Below are positions 1-8,739 of a DNA stretch of 18,310 bases, piece after piece. A model generated the notes under the pieces. That model searched no databases, had not been told where the DNA came from, and was given only the letters and a program-made list of their open reading frames with translations. The position numbers were made by a program, and so were the translations under genes. Position 1 is the stretch's first letter, and the number at the start of each line of letters is the position of its first letter. The DNA comes from CAYXFZ01 sp964464385 (GTDB taxonomy: Bacteria; Planctomycetota; UBA1135), in assembly GCA_964464385.1 (NCBI GenBank), contig CAYXFZ010000050.1:1-18310 (forward strand), given 5' to 3'.

Positions 1-39
1 CTAGCGTTCACTCTGAGCCAGGATCAAACCCTTCACTTT
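1..39 (-). rRNA. rrs: 16S ribosomal RNA, 5' end only (truncated by window edge)
   Basis: The reverse complement of bases 1-39 reads as the start of a bacterial 16S rRNA. It contains the near-universal GTTTGATCCTGGCTCAG (the 27F primer region) followed by a TGAACGCTAG-type continuation. By alignment with the E. coli 5' end, the mature RNA would begin near base 39. The rest of the gene lies outside the window, so this is probably a contig that broke in the repeated rRNA operon. Confidence 0.93.
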
Positions 40-121
40 TTGATCGGAGCCCCGAGGGGCCTTGATCGGATTGTTTGGGTATGGGAATTGACTCGTTCAC
101 CTTTTCAAGTTGGGTCATCCG

Positions 122-136
122 TGTTTTCAAGGATCA
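122..136 (-). promoter_or_regulatory. boxA-like antitermination site in the 16S leader
   Basis: The minus strand reads TGATCCTTGAAAACA, about 85 nt before the mature 16S end. This resembles the boxA element (core CTTTGAAAA in many phyla) that recruits the NusB-NusE complex to rRNA leaders for antitermination. Position and orientation fit. The identification rests on motif similarity only. Confidence 0.4.
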
Positions 137-139
137 TGG

Positions 140-181
140 TTTGTGCGGATTTCACCCCTTGGAAGGGATGAAGCGCACAAA
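140..181 (-). other. long hairpin in the pre-16S leader
   Basis: An inverted repeat pairs 140-147 (TTTGTGCG) with 174-181 (CGCACAAA). Inner pairing follows between 151-154 and 169-172, then between 156-158 and 165-167, with mismatches at 148-150/173 and 155/168. In the minus-strand transcript it would start a few bases after the predicted transcription start. It may stabilise or direct processing of the rRNA leader. There is no U-tract, so a terminator is unlikely. Confidence 0.55.
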
Positions 182-188
182 CGGGCCA

Positions 189-219
189 ATTATCCTAACG
201 AGCCCGAGGGCAGAGTCAA
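189..219 (-). promoter_or_regulatory. candidate rRNA operon promoter
   Basis: On the minus strand TTGACT (214-219) is followed after 16 bp by TAGGAT (192-197). An overlapping GATAAT (189-194) lies at 19-bp spacing. The GC-rich spacer and the position about 150 bp before the 16S start suit a sigma70-type rrn promoter. Transcription would start near base 185-187, immediately before the leader hairpin. It is divergent to nnrE. Confidence 0.5.
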
Positions 220-307
220 GAACCAACGCGCCAGGAGGGTCTCCCGGGATTCCAGTTCCCCGAATGGGGTTCCGGGGCGCAAAGGGGCCTCATAGGGTAG
301 GGAAAGG

Positions 308-976
308 ATGCCCAAGGTCAACCACCGAATCCCCGGCTTTTCTTGTGCCAAGGAAACCCTGGGAAAACCATGGTCCAAAGCGGAGGCCTTGGACTTCGAA
401 CGCTATCTCCAGGAAGAAGTCCATCTTTCGGCCCATGTTCTCATGGAGAATGCCGGCAATGGTCTGGCACGGGCCATTCAGGCCATTCTGGACGATCAAC
501 GCTGGAATCAAGTCTTGTTCCTGATCGGGCCCGGCAACAATGGCGGGGATGGACTCGTGGCCGCTCGCCAACTCCAAGGAGCAGTCTCCGGACAGGTCTG
601 GGCGCCCTTGGGCCTTCCCCCCTATCCCAGCTGCGATGACTTCTTGGATTCCCCGCCGAATCTACCCGAGGATGGAATTTTGATTGTGGATGCCCTCTTT
701 GGAATCGGCCTGAACCGGCCCATCCAAGGAGCCGCGTTGCAAGCCCTTCAACACCTGCGAACATGCGGCCTGCCCGTCTTGGCCGTGGATACGCCCTCAG
801 GACTGGATTCCGATTCCGGCGAAACTCTGGGCTTTTGTCTGCCAGCCCGTTGGACCCTCACCTTCGTAGCCCCCAAGATTGGCTTCGGCCTTGTGGCCGG
901 CCCCGAAAGTTGTGGTGCTGTGCATGTCGCCCCCATTGGCGTCAGTCGAGAGTTCGCCGAGGCTTGGCGGCGGTAG
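308..976 (+). CDS. nnrE: NAD(P)H-hydrate epimerase (YjeF N-terminal domain), stand-alone
   Basis: This cytoplasmic repair enzyme interconverts the R and S forms of hydrated NAD(P)H so that the ATP/ADP-dependent dehydratase can restore NAD(P)H. The 222 residues carry the YjeF_N signatures in order: MENAGNGLA (46-54), the nucleotide-binding loop GPGNNGGDG (74-82), VDALFGIGL (127-135) and VDTPSGLDSDSG (160-171), whose aspartate is in the family's active-site region. Many bacteria fuse this domain to the dehydratase kinase domain (NnrD). Here the protein ends after the epimerase domain, so NnrD must be encoded elsewhere or be absent. The ATG at 308 follows a purine stretch (GGGAAAGG) that touches the start codon. 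The gene is divergent from the rRNA promoter and ends 11 bp before the stop of the converging transpeptidase gene. Confidence 0.92.
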   Translation: MPKVNHRIPGFSCAKETLGKPWSKAEALDFERYLQEEVHLSAHVLMENAGNGLARAIQAILDDQRWNQVLFLIGPGNNGGDGLVAARQLQGAVSGQVWAPLGLPPYPSCDDFLDSPPNLPEDGILIVDALFGIGLNRPIQGAALQALQHLRTCGLPVLAVDTPSGLDSDSGETLGFCLPARWTLTFVAPKIGFGLVAGPESCGAVHVAPIGVSREFAEAWRR

Positions 977-987
977 GCCCTCGGAAC

Positions 988-2184
988 CTACCCCATCACT
1001 TCGCAGTGGGCACCCCGAGGCAGGAGTTGGAACAACTCTTCCACCTCTTCGTTGTGCATGCGGATGCAACCCAAGGATTCAAAACTACCGATGGAATCGT
1101 CTGAATTGGTGTTGCCGTGAATCCCATAGGAGGGCTTTTCGGAAAACCCCATCCAGCGGGTCCCCAAGGGGTTTTCTCGATTGCCATAGGGGAGAGAAGG
1201 ACGACCATCCTGGGGCCAATACACCGGTTTCTCCAAGAAATCGCCCATGGTGAAGGATCCCAAGGGCGTTGCATTGCCATCCTTGCCGAAACTGGCCTGC
1301 CAAATCCGGATGGGAACATTGCCGGCATAGAGAACCAGGAGACACGCCCCGCGCCAAGCCTCCAAACGAAGAGGATCCGTGGGAAGTTTGAGCTCTCGGC
1401 CAGGACGTAGATTGGTGTTTTGGAGAGAGCGGCCATTGAAGATGTTGATCCAACCGTAATTCAAGGAAAGGCCGGTCTTGCGCTGAATACGACAGATGCG
1501 ATCCAGGCTATCCCCCTCCAGAATTCCATAAGGTTTCCAGGGAAGGAAATCGGCGGCTTGGTTGGCCACTTCTCCAACTCGGTTGGCAAGACCTAGCACA
1601 CGATCGCGGGGGTATCCGGAGGCTAACATTTCGTGAATGAGGGAACCCAAAGCGCGGGAACCTTCCATGGCTTGGCGGGTACGCATGAGCCGGAAAGAGA
1701 GAGCGTCCATCCAAACCAACCAGGCTGGACCGTGGTAAGGGGCGCTGGCGAGTTCCTTGCTGAGGGCCTCCAGGCCCTCGAAGGCGAATGCCTTACCGTA
1801 GCGATCAAATTCCTCACCAAAGATTTTTGGGAGGCCGGCACGAAGCAGAGCAGCGTAGGAAGAGGATTGCCCCTTCCAGATGCTGGCAAATTCTTGCAGA
1901 GCCAGGGGCGCGACGGAGTTTGGAGCAAGATCCGAACCCGAGCGATGCCACTGCAAAAGAGCGCGCAATGCCGTGGACTCTTGGTTGGACCCTCCGCCAA
2001 GATTCCCGCCGGTCTTGGGGTTAGGAATGGGGTCCCCACCCGGGCCCAAATCCAGCAACTTGGCCGCCGCTGGAAGTTGCGGTTCGGCGGCGAACAGATT
2101 CGCGTCAGAAGGGCCTCGAAACACGCCCAAGTAAAGGGAGAGCACCACGGCCAGGAGTACGACAAGCAGGAGTAGATTCCTCAC
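988..2184 (-). CDS. membrane-anchored LysM-L,D-transpeptidase (YkuD family)
   Basis: Predicted cell-wall enzyme that forms or remodels 3-3 peptidoglycan cross-links, or attaches proteins to peptidoglycan. Residues 4-22 form a hydrophobic N-terminal segment (signal anchor or signal peptide). Residues about 60-215 are of unknown fold. Residues about 218-267 look like a LysM peptidoglycan-binding domain (YGILEGDSLDRI at one end, PGRELKLP at the other). Residues about 276-398 are the YkuD catalytic domain, with the conserved HG at 356-357 and the active-site motif SLGCIRM (370-376), where C373 is the nucleophile. The start is GTG (MRNLLLLVV); a four-codon ATG mini-ORF (2192-2181) overlaps it out of frame. 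The gene lies downstream of ileS on the same strand after a 270-bp spacer containing a strong hairpin, and converges on nnrE. Confidence 0.88.
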   Translation of the reverse strand: MRNLLLLVVLLAVVLSLYLGVFRGPSDANLFAAEPQLPAAAKLLDLGPGGDPIPNPKTGGNLGGGSNQESTALRALLQWHRSGSDLAPNSVAPLALQEFASIWKGQSSSYAALLRAGLPKIFGEEFDRYGKAFAFEGLEALSKELASAPYHGPAWLVWMDALSFRLMRTRQAMEGSRALGSLIHEMLASGYPRDRVLGLANRVGEVANQAADFLPWKPYGILEGDSLDRICRIQRKTGLSLNYGWINIFNGRSLQNTNLRPGRELKLPTDPLRLEAWRGACLLVLYAGNVPIRIWQASFGKDGNATPLGSFTMGDFLEKPVYWPQDGRPSLPYGNRENPLGTRWMGFSEKPSYGIHGNTNSDDSIGSFESLGCIRMHNEEVEELFQLLPRGAHCEVMG

Positions 2185-2454
2185 CTGTGCATTTTGCCGA
2201 GACAGGGGCGGCGAATCAAGGACTCCGCCCTGCCAAGGCGAACCCGGGCAGGGCGGATGTGTCGGCGGCGAGGCCAGGGAGGGTGGCAGGAAAAGTCCCT
2301 GCTTTCAGGTTGGGAAACCACTCGACCGGTTTACCCGATACGAAGAAGAGATCCCGAGAAAGAGCTGTCGAACCTCCGGCCAAATGCCCCGAGCGTTCGC
2401 GTTGGACACGATCCCACCCTACCACATGAAACCGGAATGCCCGAAAAATCTTGC
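2185..2454. other. 270-bp spacer between ileS and the transpeptidase gene
   Basis: No gene is clearly recognisable here. On the minus strand an open frame from a GTG at 2425 to a stop at 2216 (about 69 codons, ending FALAGRSP) is possible. It has no recognisable domain and no ribosome binding site. The spacer also holds the perfect inverted repeat at 2224-2257, listed separately. A promoter for the transpeptidase gene could lie here, but I see no convincing -35/-10 pair. Confidence 0.4.
2224..2257 (-). terminator. perfect 11-bp GC-rich inverted repeat, possible terminator or attenuator
   Basis: TCCGCCCTGCC at 2224-2234 is the exact reverse complement of GGCAGGGCGGA at 2247-2257, with a 12-nt loop between them. 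It lies about 200 bp after the ileS stop codon and 40 bp before the transpeptidase start. No T-run follows on either strand, so it is not a classical intrinsic terminator. It could end ileS transcripts in a factor-assisted way or act in the 5' leader of the next gene. Confidence 0.45.
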
Positions 2455-5400
2455 TCAGGCTGGATCCGAACTCAGCAATTGAACAAGGATCTGCACTTGA
2501 TGTCCGCCGGGAATCGCAAAAGAATCGGCCTGTGGCAGGCCTGCTGTGGACCATTCAAGACCCCCTTCGGCCAAGGTTTCTTCGGCAATGAGCTGGAAAT
2601 GGGCCTTTACAGCGGCCTGGATCTCGGAACTTCCGGCCAAACGCAGATGGATCCGATCCGAAATGTCCAATCCCGTACTGCGCCGCAATCCTTGAATTCG
2701 GTTGATCAATTCTCGGGCCAACCCCTCGCACTGCAACTCCGGAGTCAACTCGGTCACGAGGCCCAGGGTCACGCGACCATCACTGGCGGCCTCCATGCCA
2801 GCCAAGCTGGTGGTTTCCAAAAGCACATCCTCGGCACTCAATGTGTAATTGGTTTCGCCCACCGAAACTTCCAGGGATTCGCCAGCTTGCATTTGAAACA
2901 AAATATCCCGATCTAATTTGGCGATGGTGTCCGCCAAAGCTTTCATATCCTTGCCTGCGCGAGATCCCAGCCGCTTGAAATTGGCCTTGGCGCGCACTTC
3001 CAAGAAATCAGGCGTGCCCTCAATCCATTCCACTTCTTTGACGTTGAGCTCTTCGCGCAGGGAAGCTTCGTGGGCCTTGGGATCGGCGTCCGGTGAAGTC
3101 ATTGGAGCAATGTGCAAGACCATGCGCGCCAAGGGTTGACGCACGCGAATCCCCACGCGTTCGCGCACGGCTCGGCCCAGGCCTGCGGCGCGCAAGATGG
3201 GTTCAACGGATTGCTCCAGGGCAAGATCCCGTTCTCCACCCTCGGGCCAGTTTTGCAAATGCACACTGGCATCCTTCGGCCGCAAGGATCTCCACACATG
3301 ATCGGCCAAGAATGGGATCACGGGGGCAACCATGAGGGCAACGGATTCCAACACTTCCTGCAAAGTGGCGAAGGCAGAGGCTTGGGTGTCCGCCCCGGCC
3401 GCACCCCAAAAACGACGCCGACTGCGGCGAACATACCAGTTGCTAATTTCGTCCAGAATCAGTGCCTCGAGGCGGCGAATAGCCCGGGCTGGATCCAGTT
3501 CTTCGAAGGCTTTGGCACAGGCCGAGGCGCAGGCCGTCGTCCGGGAAAGGATCCAACGATCCAGGGCTTCTCGGTCTGCCACGGCAGGTCGAGGAGAAGA
3601 AGGGTCCCAACCCTCCGTTTCGGCATAAAGAGCCAGGAAATCGTGGCAGGAGATCAAAGTCCCCAGAACACGGCGCCGAACCTCCTCAATGGCGGAATCA
3701 TCAAATCGGCGGGACAAATGAGCGGCCCCACCAGCCAAGAGGCTCCAACGAATGGCGTCGGCACCATGTTCTGCCACGGCGGCGAAGGGATCCACAATAT
3801 TTCCCAAGCGCTTGGACATTTTGCGACCCTCGGCGTCCAATAAGAGACCATTCACCATGACGGACCGATAGGCACTTCCTGCGGTAAGACGCGGCAAGGG
3901 TTGCCCATCCAGTTCGCCACTTTGCCAAAGTTCTTCATCCACGCAGGTCAAGAAAACGCCGATAGCATGCAAGGTGTAAAACCATCCCCGGGTTTGATCC
4001 AGGCCCTCGGCAATGAAGTCGGCAGGAAATTGTTCGGCGACGATTTCCCGATTTTCGAAGGGCCAGTGGTATTGGGCGAGGGGCATGGCGCCACTGTCAA
4101 ACCAACAATCAATCACAGCCTGCTCGCGCTGCATGGTGCCGCCGCACTCGGCATACTCACAAGGATAAACCAGGGCATCCACGGTTGGACGGTGCGGATC
4201 GAAGTCATCGGCCAGACCTCCGACCTTAGCTGCCAAATCTGCAAACGATCCCATGCAAGTCCAGTGACTGGAATCTTCACTGCAAGACCAAACCGGAAGC
4301 GGCGTTCCCCAATACCGATCCCGGGAAAGTGCCCAGTCCACGTTGTTTTCTAACCATTCACCAAAGCGACCCGTGCCGATTTCGGGAGGCGACCAAGCAA
4401 TGCGCCCATTTTCGGTCACCATCCGCTCTTTGAAAATAGTAGTCCGCAAAAACCAAGCTGGGGACGGCATGTAAAAAAGTGGGGTGTCGCAGCGCCAACA
4501 GTGCGGGTAGCTGTGGCGGTGTTGCTCCCGTCGAAGCAAACGCCCTCGAGAATTGAGGTCCGACATTAAGGCAACGTTGGCGGTGCGGAAGTCCGTTCCC
4601 GCTTCGGCGTCCGCAATCGAGACCATCAACGTACCGTCTCTTCCCACCAAAAGTCGGCCCTGAAGATCTTGTGCGCGGGCAATGCGAAAATCGTCGGCTC
4701 CATAAGGAGCAAGATGCACAATGCCCGTGCCTTCGGCGTCGGTGACGAAGGAGTCAGCCACCACGACATGCTTGCGCTTCCCGTGCAAGACCGGTTCACC
4801 ACCCTGCCATTCGAAAAGTGGTTCGTAATCGAGACCAACAAGATCCATTCCCGGCACCGTGCCCAACACATCGAATTCCTCATCAGCAAAAACCGAGGAA
4901 GCCAAGGATTCCAAGAGAACAAATTTTCCGCCTTCGTGTTCCAAGACCGCATAGGAAAAATCGGGATGGACACAGGCCGCCATATTGGAGGGCAAGGTCC
5001 AAGGGGTCGTCGTCCAAGCCACCAAGGCCGCCCTTTCCAGGAGACCTGGGCCATTCCGGAGGGGAAAGGAAACCCAAACCGAAGGATCGTCCACATCCTG
5101 ATAACCCTGTCCCACCTCGTGACTGGAGAGGCCGGTGCCGCAGCGTCCACACCAAGGCAAAACCTTGTGGCCTTTTTCCAGGAGCCCGTTGGCAGCAAAA
5201 CGAGAGAGCAAAAACCACACGGACTCGATGTAGTCCTTGTGATAGGTCACATAGGGGTGGTCGTAATCCAGCAGGAAGCCGATGCGCCGCGAGATCCGCT
5301 CCCATTCTTCCTGGTAGGTGAAGACGGAATCCCGACAAGCTTGATTGAAGGGGCCAATCCCTATGGCTTCAATCGCCGCCTTGCCATCCAAGCCCAGCCG

Positions 5401-5700
5401 TTTTTCCACCTCCAATTCAACCGGCAAGCCATGGGTATCCCAGCCCGCTTTGCGCAAAACCCTTCTTCCCCGCATGGTCCAATAGCGACAAATCGTGTCC
5501 TTGAGGGCCCTGGCAAGGACATGGTGGATGCCTGGCTTGCCGTTGGCGGTAGGCGGCCCTTCGTAGAATACATAGGGAGGGGACGCTTTCCGGGCCTCCA
5601 AAACGGCCTCTAAAGCACCTTCTTGTTCCCAAAATGCCCCCATTTGCTCCTCCCAAGCATCCGGGGAAGCCAAAAAATCCGGGCGCAGCAAGCGGGCCAT
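2455..5700 (-). CDS. ileS: isoleucyl-tRNA synthetase, type 2 (eukaryote-like), with GXHH signature
   Basis: Class I synthetase that charges tRNA-Ile in the cytoplasm. From the ATG at 5700 it has 1081 residues, longer than E. coli IleRS and typical of type 2 enzymes. Visible in order are GPPTANGKPGIHH (first signature, GIHH at 57-60), GWDTHGLPVELEVEK, the CP1 editing domain (TTTPWTLPSN at 230-239 and GTGIVHLAPYGADD at 324-337), DWALSRDRYWGTPLP, and the KMSKR loop at 627-631. These are followed by the anticodon-binding helical domain and a C-terminal extension. Where most class I enzymes have HXGH, this one reads G-I-H-H, with the first and third positions swapped. A GTG at 5739 would add 13 residues, but the ATG gives an N-terminus of usual family length. 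Neither start has a clear Shine-Dalgarno sequence. Confidence 0.95.
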   Translation of the reverse strand: MARLLRPDFLASPDAWEEQMGAFWEQEGALEAVLEARKASPPYVFYEGPPTANGKPGIHHVLARALKDTICRYWTMRGRRVLRKAGWDTHGLPVELEVEKRLGLDGKAAIEAIGIGPFNQACRDSVFTYQEEWERISRRIGFLLDYDHPYVTYHKDYIESVWFLLSRFAANGLLEKGHKVLPWCGRCGTGLSSHEVGQGYQDVDDPSVWVSFPLRNGPGLLERAALVAWTTTPWTLPSNMAACVHPDFSYAVLEHEGGKFVLLESLASSVFADEEFDVLGTVPGMDLVGLDYEPLFEWQGGEPVLHGKRKHVVVADSFVTDAEGTGIVHLAPYGADDFRIARAQDLQGRLLVGRDGTLMVSIADAEAGTDFRTANVALMSDLNSRGRLLRREQHRHSYPHCWRCDTPLFYMPSPAWFLRTTIFKERMVTENGRIAWSPPEIGTGRFGEWLENNVDWALSRDRYWGTPLPVWSCSEDSSHWTCMGSFADLAAKVGGLADDFDPHRPTVDALVYPCEYAECGGTMQREQAVIDCWFDSGAMPLAQYHWPFENREIVAEQFPADFIAEGLDQTRGWFYTLHAIGVFLTCVDEELWQSGELDGQPLPRLTAGSAYRSVMVNGLLLDAEGRKMSKRLGNIVDPFAAVAEHGADAIRWSLLAGGAAHLSRRFDDSAIEEVRRRVLGTLISCHDFLALYAETEGWDPSSPRPAVADREALDRWILSRTTACASACAKAFEELDPARAIRRLEALILDEISNWYVRRSRRRFWGAAGADTQASAFATLQEVLESVALMVAPVIPFLADHVWRSLRPKDASVHLQNWPEGGERDLALEQSVEPILRAAGLGRAVRERVGIRVRQPLARMVLHIAPMTSPDADPKAHEASLREELNVKEVEWIEGTPDFLEVRAKANFKRLGSRAGKDMKALADTIAKLDRDILFQMQAGESLEVSVGETNYTLSAEDVLLETTSLAGMEAASDGRVTLGLVTELTPELQCEGLARELINRIQGLRRSTGLDISDRIHLRLAGSSEIQAAVKAHFQLIAEETLAEGGLEWSTAGLPQADSFAIPGGHQVQILVQLLSSDPA

Positions 5701-5815
5701 TGTCGGGTATTCTAGGGGCGAGGAATCTTCCAAGCGCACGACTCTAGTTCAGTGGAGGCCTTGGACTTCCTGAATTGCGCGTTCGTACATCCCCTCCCCA
5801 CCTCCCCTCATCCCC
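5701..5815. promoter_or_regulatory. divergent promoter region between ileS and FG-GAP gene A
   Basis: These 115 bp must hold the promoters of both divergent genes. For the plus strand, TTGGAC (5761-5766) lies 18-19 bp before GTACATC (5785-5791), a weak match. For ileS, TAGAAT (minus strand, 5709-5714) lies so close to the ATG at 5700 that the transcript would be nearly leaderless. Just before the plus-strand ATG is a pyrimidine-rich stretch rather than a Shine-Dalgarno sequence. Confidence 0.3.
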
Positions 5816-8721
5816 ATGTTGCAAACACTCTTTCTCCTTTCTTTCCTGTGTCCCGTCCAACAAACCGACTACTTGGAGTTTTTGGGTGCCTTGAACCCTC
5901 CGGCAGGTGCCCTTCGTTACGGTGATGATGTGGGTAGTCTTGGGGATCAGACCGGCGACGGAACCGAAGATTTTTACATCCTTTACTTCAACGCCAACGG
6001 TCAAGCCGTCTTTGACTTTCACAATGGCAATGATTTCTCCATTTTCAAATCCGGCATCATCACGGTAGCCCCAAATTCCTACGGAGGCTCGACCTTGGCT
6101 GTCGTTGATGATTGGACTGGAGATGGAGCTCCAGAAATTGTACTTCAGGTTGAATTTGGAAAGTTAGCCTGCTTTTCCATAAAGGATATGTCTAATGCTA
6201 TTTGGGCCTTCGATGACAATGGTTCAACAATTGGAGCACCTTTCACTTTTATCCAAACTGCGCCCGATCTTGATTTGGACGGCTCCCTTGATGTCATGGT
6301 TTCTAATCCAACGACATTCAATCGATACTTGCTGAATGGCGAGGATGGAACCCTAATTTTTACCTATGATCTTTGGTTTGATGAAGATGATCGCCTGACT
6401 ACCCTTAGTGATTTAGATGGTGATGGTAGAGGGGATTGGGCAACAGTCGCCACGGACCCTTTAATGGGGCTTATGTACCACAGAATTCATTTGTTGGGCA
6501 CTAACTCATTCCCCACCATTGGTGATTCATCTTTTAGCACCACGGTATGCTTGATGCCACGCTCTTTAGGAGACCTAAACGGCGATGGTGTCTCTGAATT
6601 AGCCCATGCACTTTGGTTAAATCAGCAATCGGAAATAACTGAGGTACTGGATGGCGCCACACTCAGCGTCCTTTCTTCGCAAACAGGATCGGGCGGGATA
6701 ATGTTTCCGTTTACCTCTCGCGGAACTCCTCAGGATTGGAACGAAGATGGTGTTCCTGATTATGAGTTAAACATGCNNNNNNNNNNNNNNNNNNNNNNNN
6801 NNNNNNNNNNNNNNNNNNNNNGGATGCTTCAGAAATCGGAGTACTAAACGACATATCCGGTTCCATGCAGGCCGGCTTCGCCTCGGTTGTGGCCACTTTG
6901 TCCAGCATCAACGGCCCCATGCTCTTGACCTCTGCGCCTTTTGCAGCCGGTGGTCCTATAGGCGCCCCTGTTGGCGTGGTGTATCTCTGGGGACTAAGAA
7001 CCTCTGGCCCGCCCGAGGGCGGGGGCGACCAAAACGGTGCTGGTGGATCATGGGACCTTTCCTCCTCCAGAGATGGAGGGTCGCCTGGCGACGAGTTTGC
7101 AAGTGCCGCTACCCGCCTGCGCGGGGACTTGGATGGGGACGGCTGCGAGGACCTCCTTGTGGGCTCTCCCGGATCCGATGCTTCTGGCTTGACCGACTCT
7201 GGTGAAGTTTTGATTCTCCGCTTTGATGGTAGCGTTCTTGCATCCTTCCAGAACTTCCGTGCAGCCGACGAGCATATGGGTGCCGCCGTTGCCGGACTGC
7301 AGGACTTGAACAGTAACGGCACACCTGATTTCCTGGCTGGAGCTCCTCAAGCCCTTGGACCTTTTGGGCTCAAATGCGGTGCTGTCCATGTCTGGGACTC
7401 TTTGGGCACCGTTCTAGCCATTCTTCATTCCCCTAATTGTCGAACTGGTGGTCTCTTTGGATCCGTCGTCGCCGGAATCGATGACCTGAACAACGACGGT
7501 GTCATGGAGATTGCTGTCGGTGCGCCAGGAGAAGCGGACCCCAGCGGTATTGTTGATACTGGCCGCGTCTACATTTACGACGGAGCTAGCCAAATCCTGA
7601 TGCACACATTTGTTGGCAATGTTTCCAACTCTGGAAACGCTACTTTTTTTGGTAGTGCCATTGCTAACGCTGGTTTGGCCGATTCCGACAGCGTGCCCGA
7701 CATTGCCATTGGCGCACCGGGTGGAGATACGAGCTCTTTGACAGACAACGGCTACGTGGACGTTTACTCCGGGGCCAACTTTGGCCTAATCAGCACGTTG
7801 AATGGCGAGTTTGATGGCGACGAAAGCGGTACTGCCCTGTCTGATGCCGTGGACTTTGATGGCGATGGCGAACCCGATCTCGTCATTGGCGAACCTGGAT
7901 TTGACGTCGTCATTCCCTTCCGGGGAACGACCATCAATGGCGCCGGCCAAGTCACTGTTCGCGGTTCCAAGTCAGGCGGAACCATCATCAAACATGGTGG
8001 TGGCTCCACCGGCGGTGGCAATGGCACCACAGTGAGTTCCGGCAACCACGGGGGCAATGGTCATTCGGCCAGCGGCGGTTCCCCCTACACCTCCGGCACC
8101 TTCCGCAGCGCCGGCAATGCCGATGCCGGCATGGTGACGACCTGGGATACCCGCGATGGGCAAATCATGTTTAGACGCTTGGGCACCCAGGCCGGGGATC
8201 AGTTGGGAGGGGCCTTGGTGGCCTCCGCCGACCTGAACTGCGACGGCAAAGACAATTTAGTCTTCGGTTCTGGCCTCGCAGATACGGCCAATGGAACGGA
8301 TTCTGGTACTCTCTCGATCTATTCCTTGGATCCCATGGTCTCCGCATCCGGCGACAGCCTCTCTGCTTCCCAGGGTGGTTCCTACCTCATCGATGTGGAC
8401 TTTCCCGTCGCCAATGGCGGCCAATTGTGCCACACCTTGTTGTCTCTCTCGGGAATGGGTCCGACGGAAATCGGCGGCTTGCTCGTTCCAGTGACTGCCG
8501 ACAAGACCTTCTGGGCCTCTGTGTTTGGTAGTTATCCCGGCAATGGCCGTTGGATCGAATGGCTGGATAGTCAAGGCGACGTGTCCTTTTCCATCGTGGT
8601 TGGCCCAGGCCAACTCAACGGTGTTGTCGGCCGCACCTACACCTTTGCCTTCGTGGCCCACCGTTGGAAGAAACTACCTACGATCGCCTCCCGTGCCATT
8701 CAATTGACCATCCTCCCCTGA
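5816..8721 (+). CDS. large secreted FG-GAP/VCBS repeat protein (gene A), interrupted by an assembly gap
   Basis: Predicted exported, calcium-binding beta-propeller protein of about 960 residues; its ligand is unknown. It begins with a short hydrophobic signal (MLQTLFLLSFLCPVQQ). About six degenerate VCBS-type blades follow, with loops such as DLDGDGRGD and DLNGDGVSE. After the N gap come seven more regular FG-GAP blades (for example FGSVVAGIDDLNNDG and DFDGDGEPD), enough for an integrin-alpha-like propeller. A Gly/Ser/Thr/Asn-rich stretch (about 7970-8110) sits in the last part. The C-terminal beta-rich domain (about 8340-8718) is of a type common in planctomycete FG-GAP proteins. The frame changes across the N run, but paralogue gene B aligns on both sides of it, so I treat this as one gene. 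The true gap length should be 1 modulo 3, probably some 20-25 nt. GC is lower before the gap than after it. No Shine-Dalgarno precedes the ATG. Confidence 0.85.
6777..6821. other. assembly gap (45 N) inside FG-GAP gene A
   Basis: The run of N separates frame 2 upstream from frame 1 downstream. The downstream frame is open from the first base after the gap and reads DASEIGVLNDISGS, matching DSATGDLLDTIVS in gene B. The frame break is therefore an artefact of an arbitrary gap length. Confidence 0.95.
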
Positions 8722-8739
8722 CCCAACCCCTCATCTTGA

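Noticed and set aside
2194..2916. Plus-strand open frame of 240 codons covering the spacer and the 3' end of ileS
   Set aside because: It lies mostly antisense to ileS, has Arg/Pro/Gly-rich composition typical of shadow frames, and no family resemblance.
4669..5613. Long plus-strand open frame of 314 codons
   Set aside because: It is antisense to the strongly conserved N-terminal third of ileS and has no recognisable domain; a shadow frame in GC-rich coding DNA.
6400..8300. Repeated GATGGCGATGG-like units as a possible CRISPR or tandem DNA repeat
   Set aside because: The units encode DxDGDG calcium-binding loops at variable spacing of roughly 150-200 bp and are degenerate; they reflect protein repeats.
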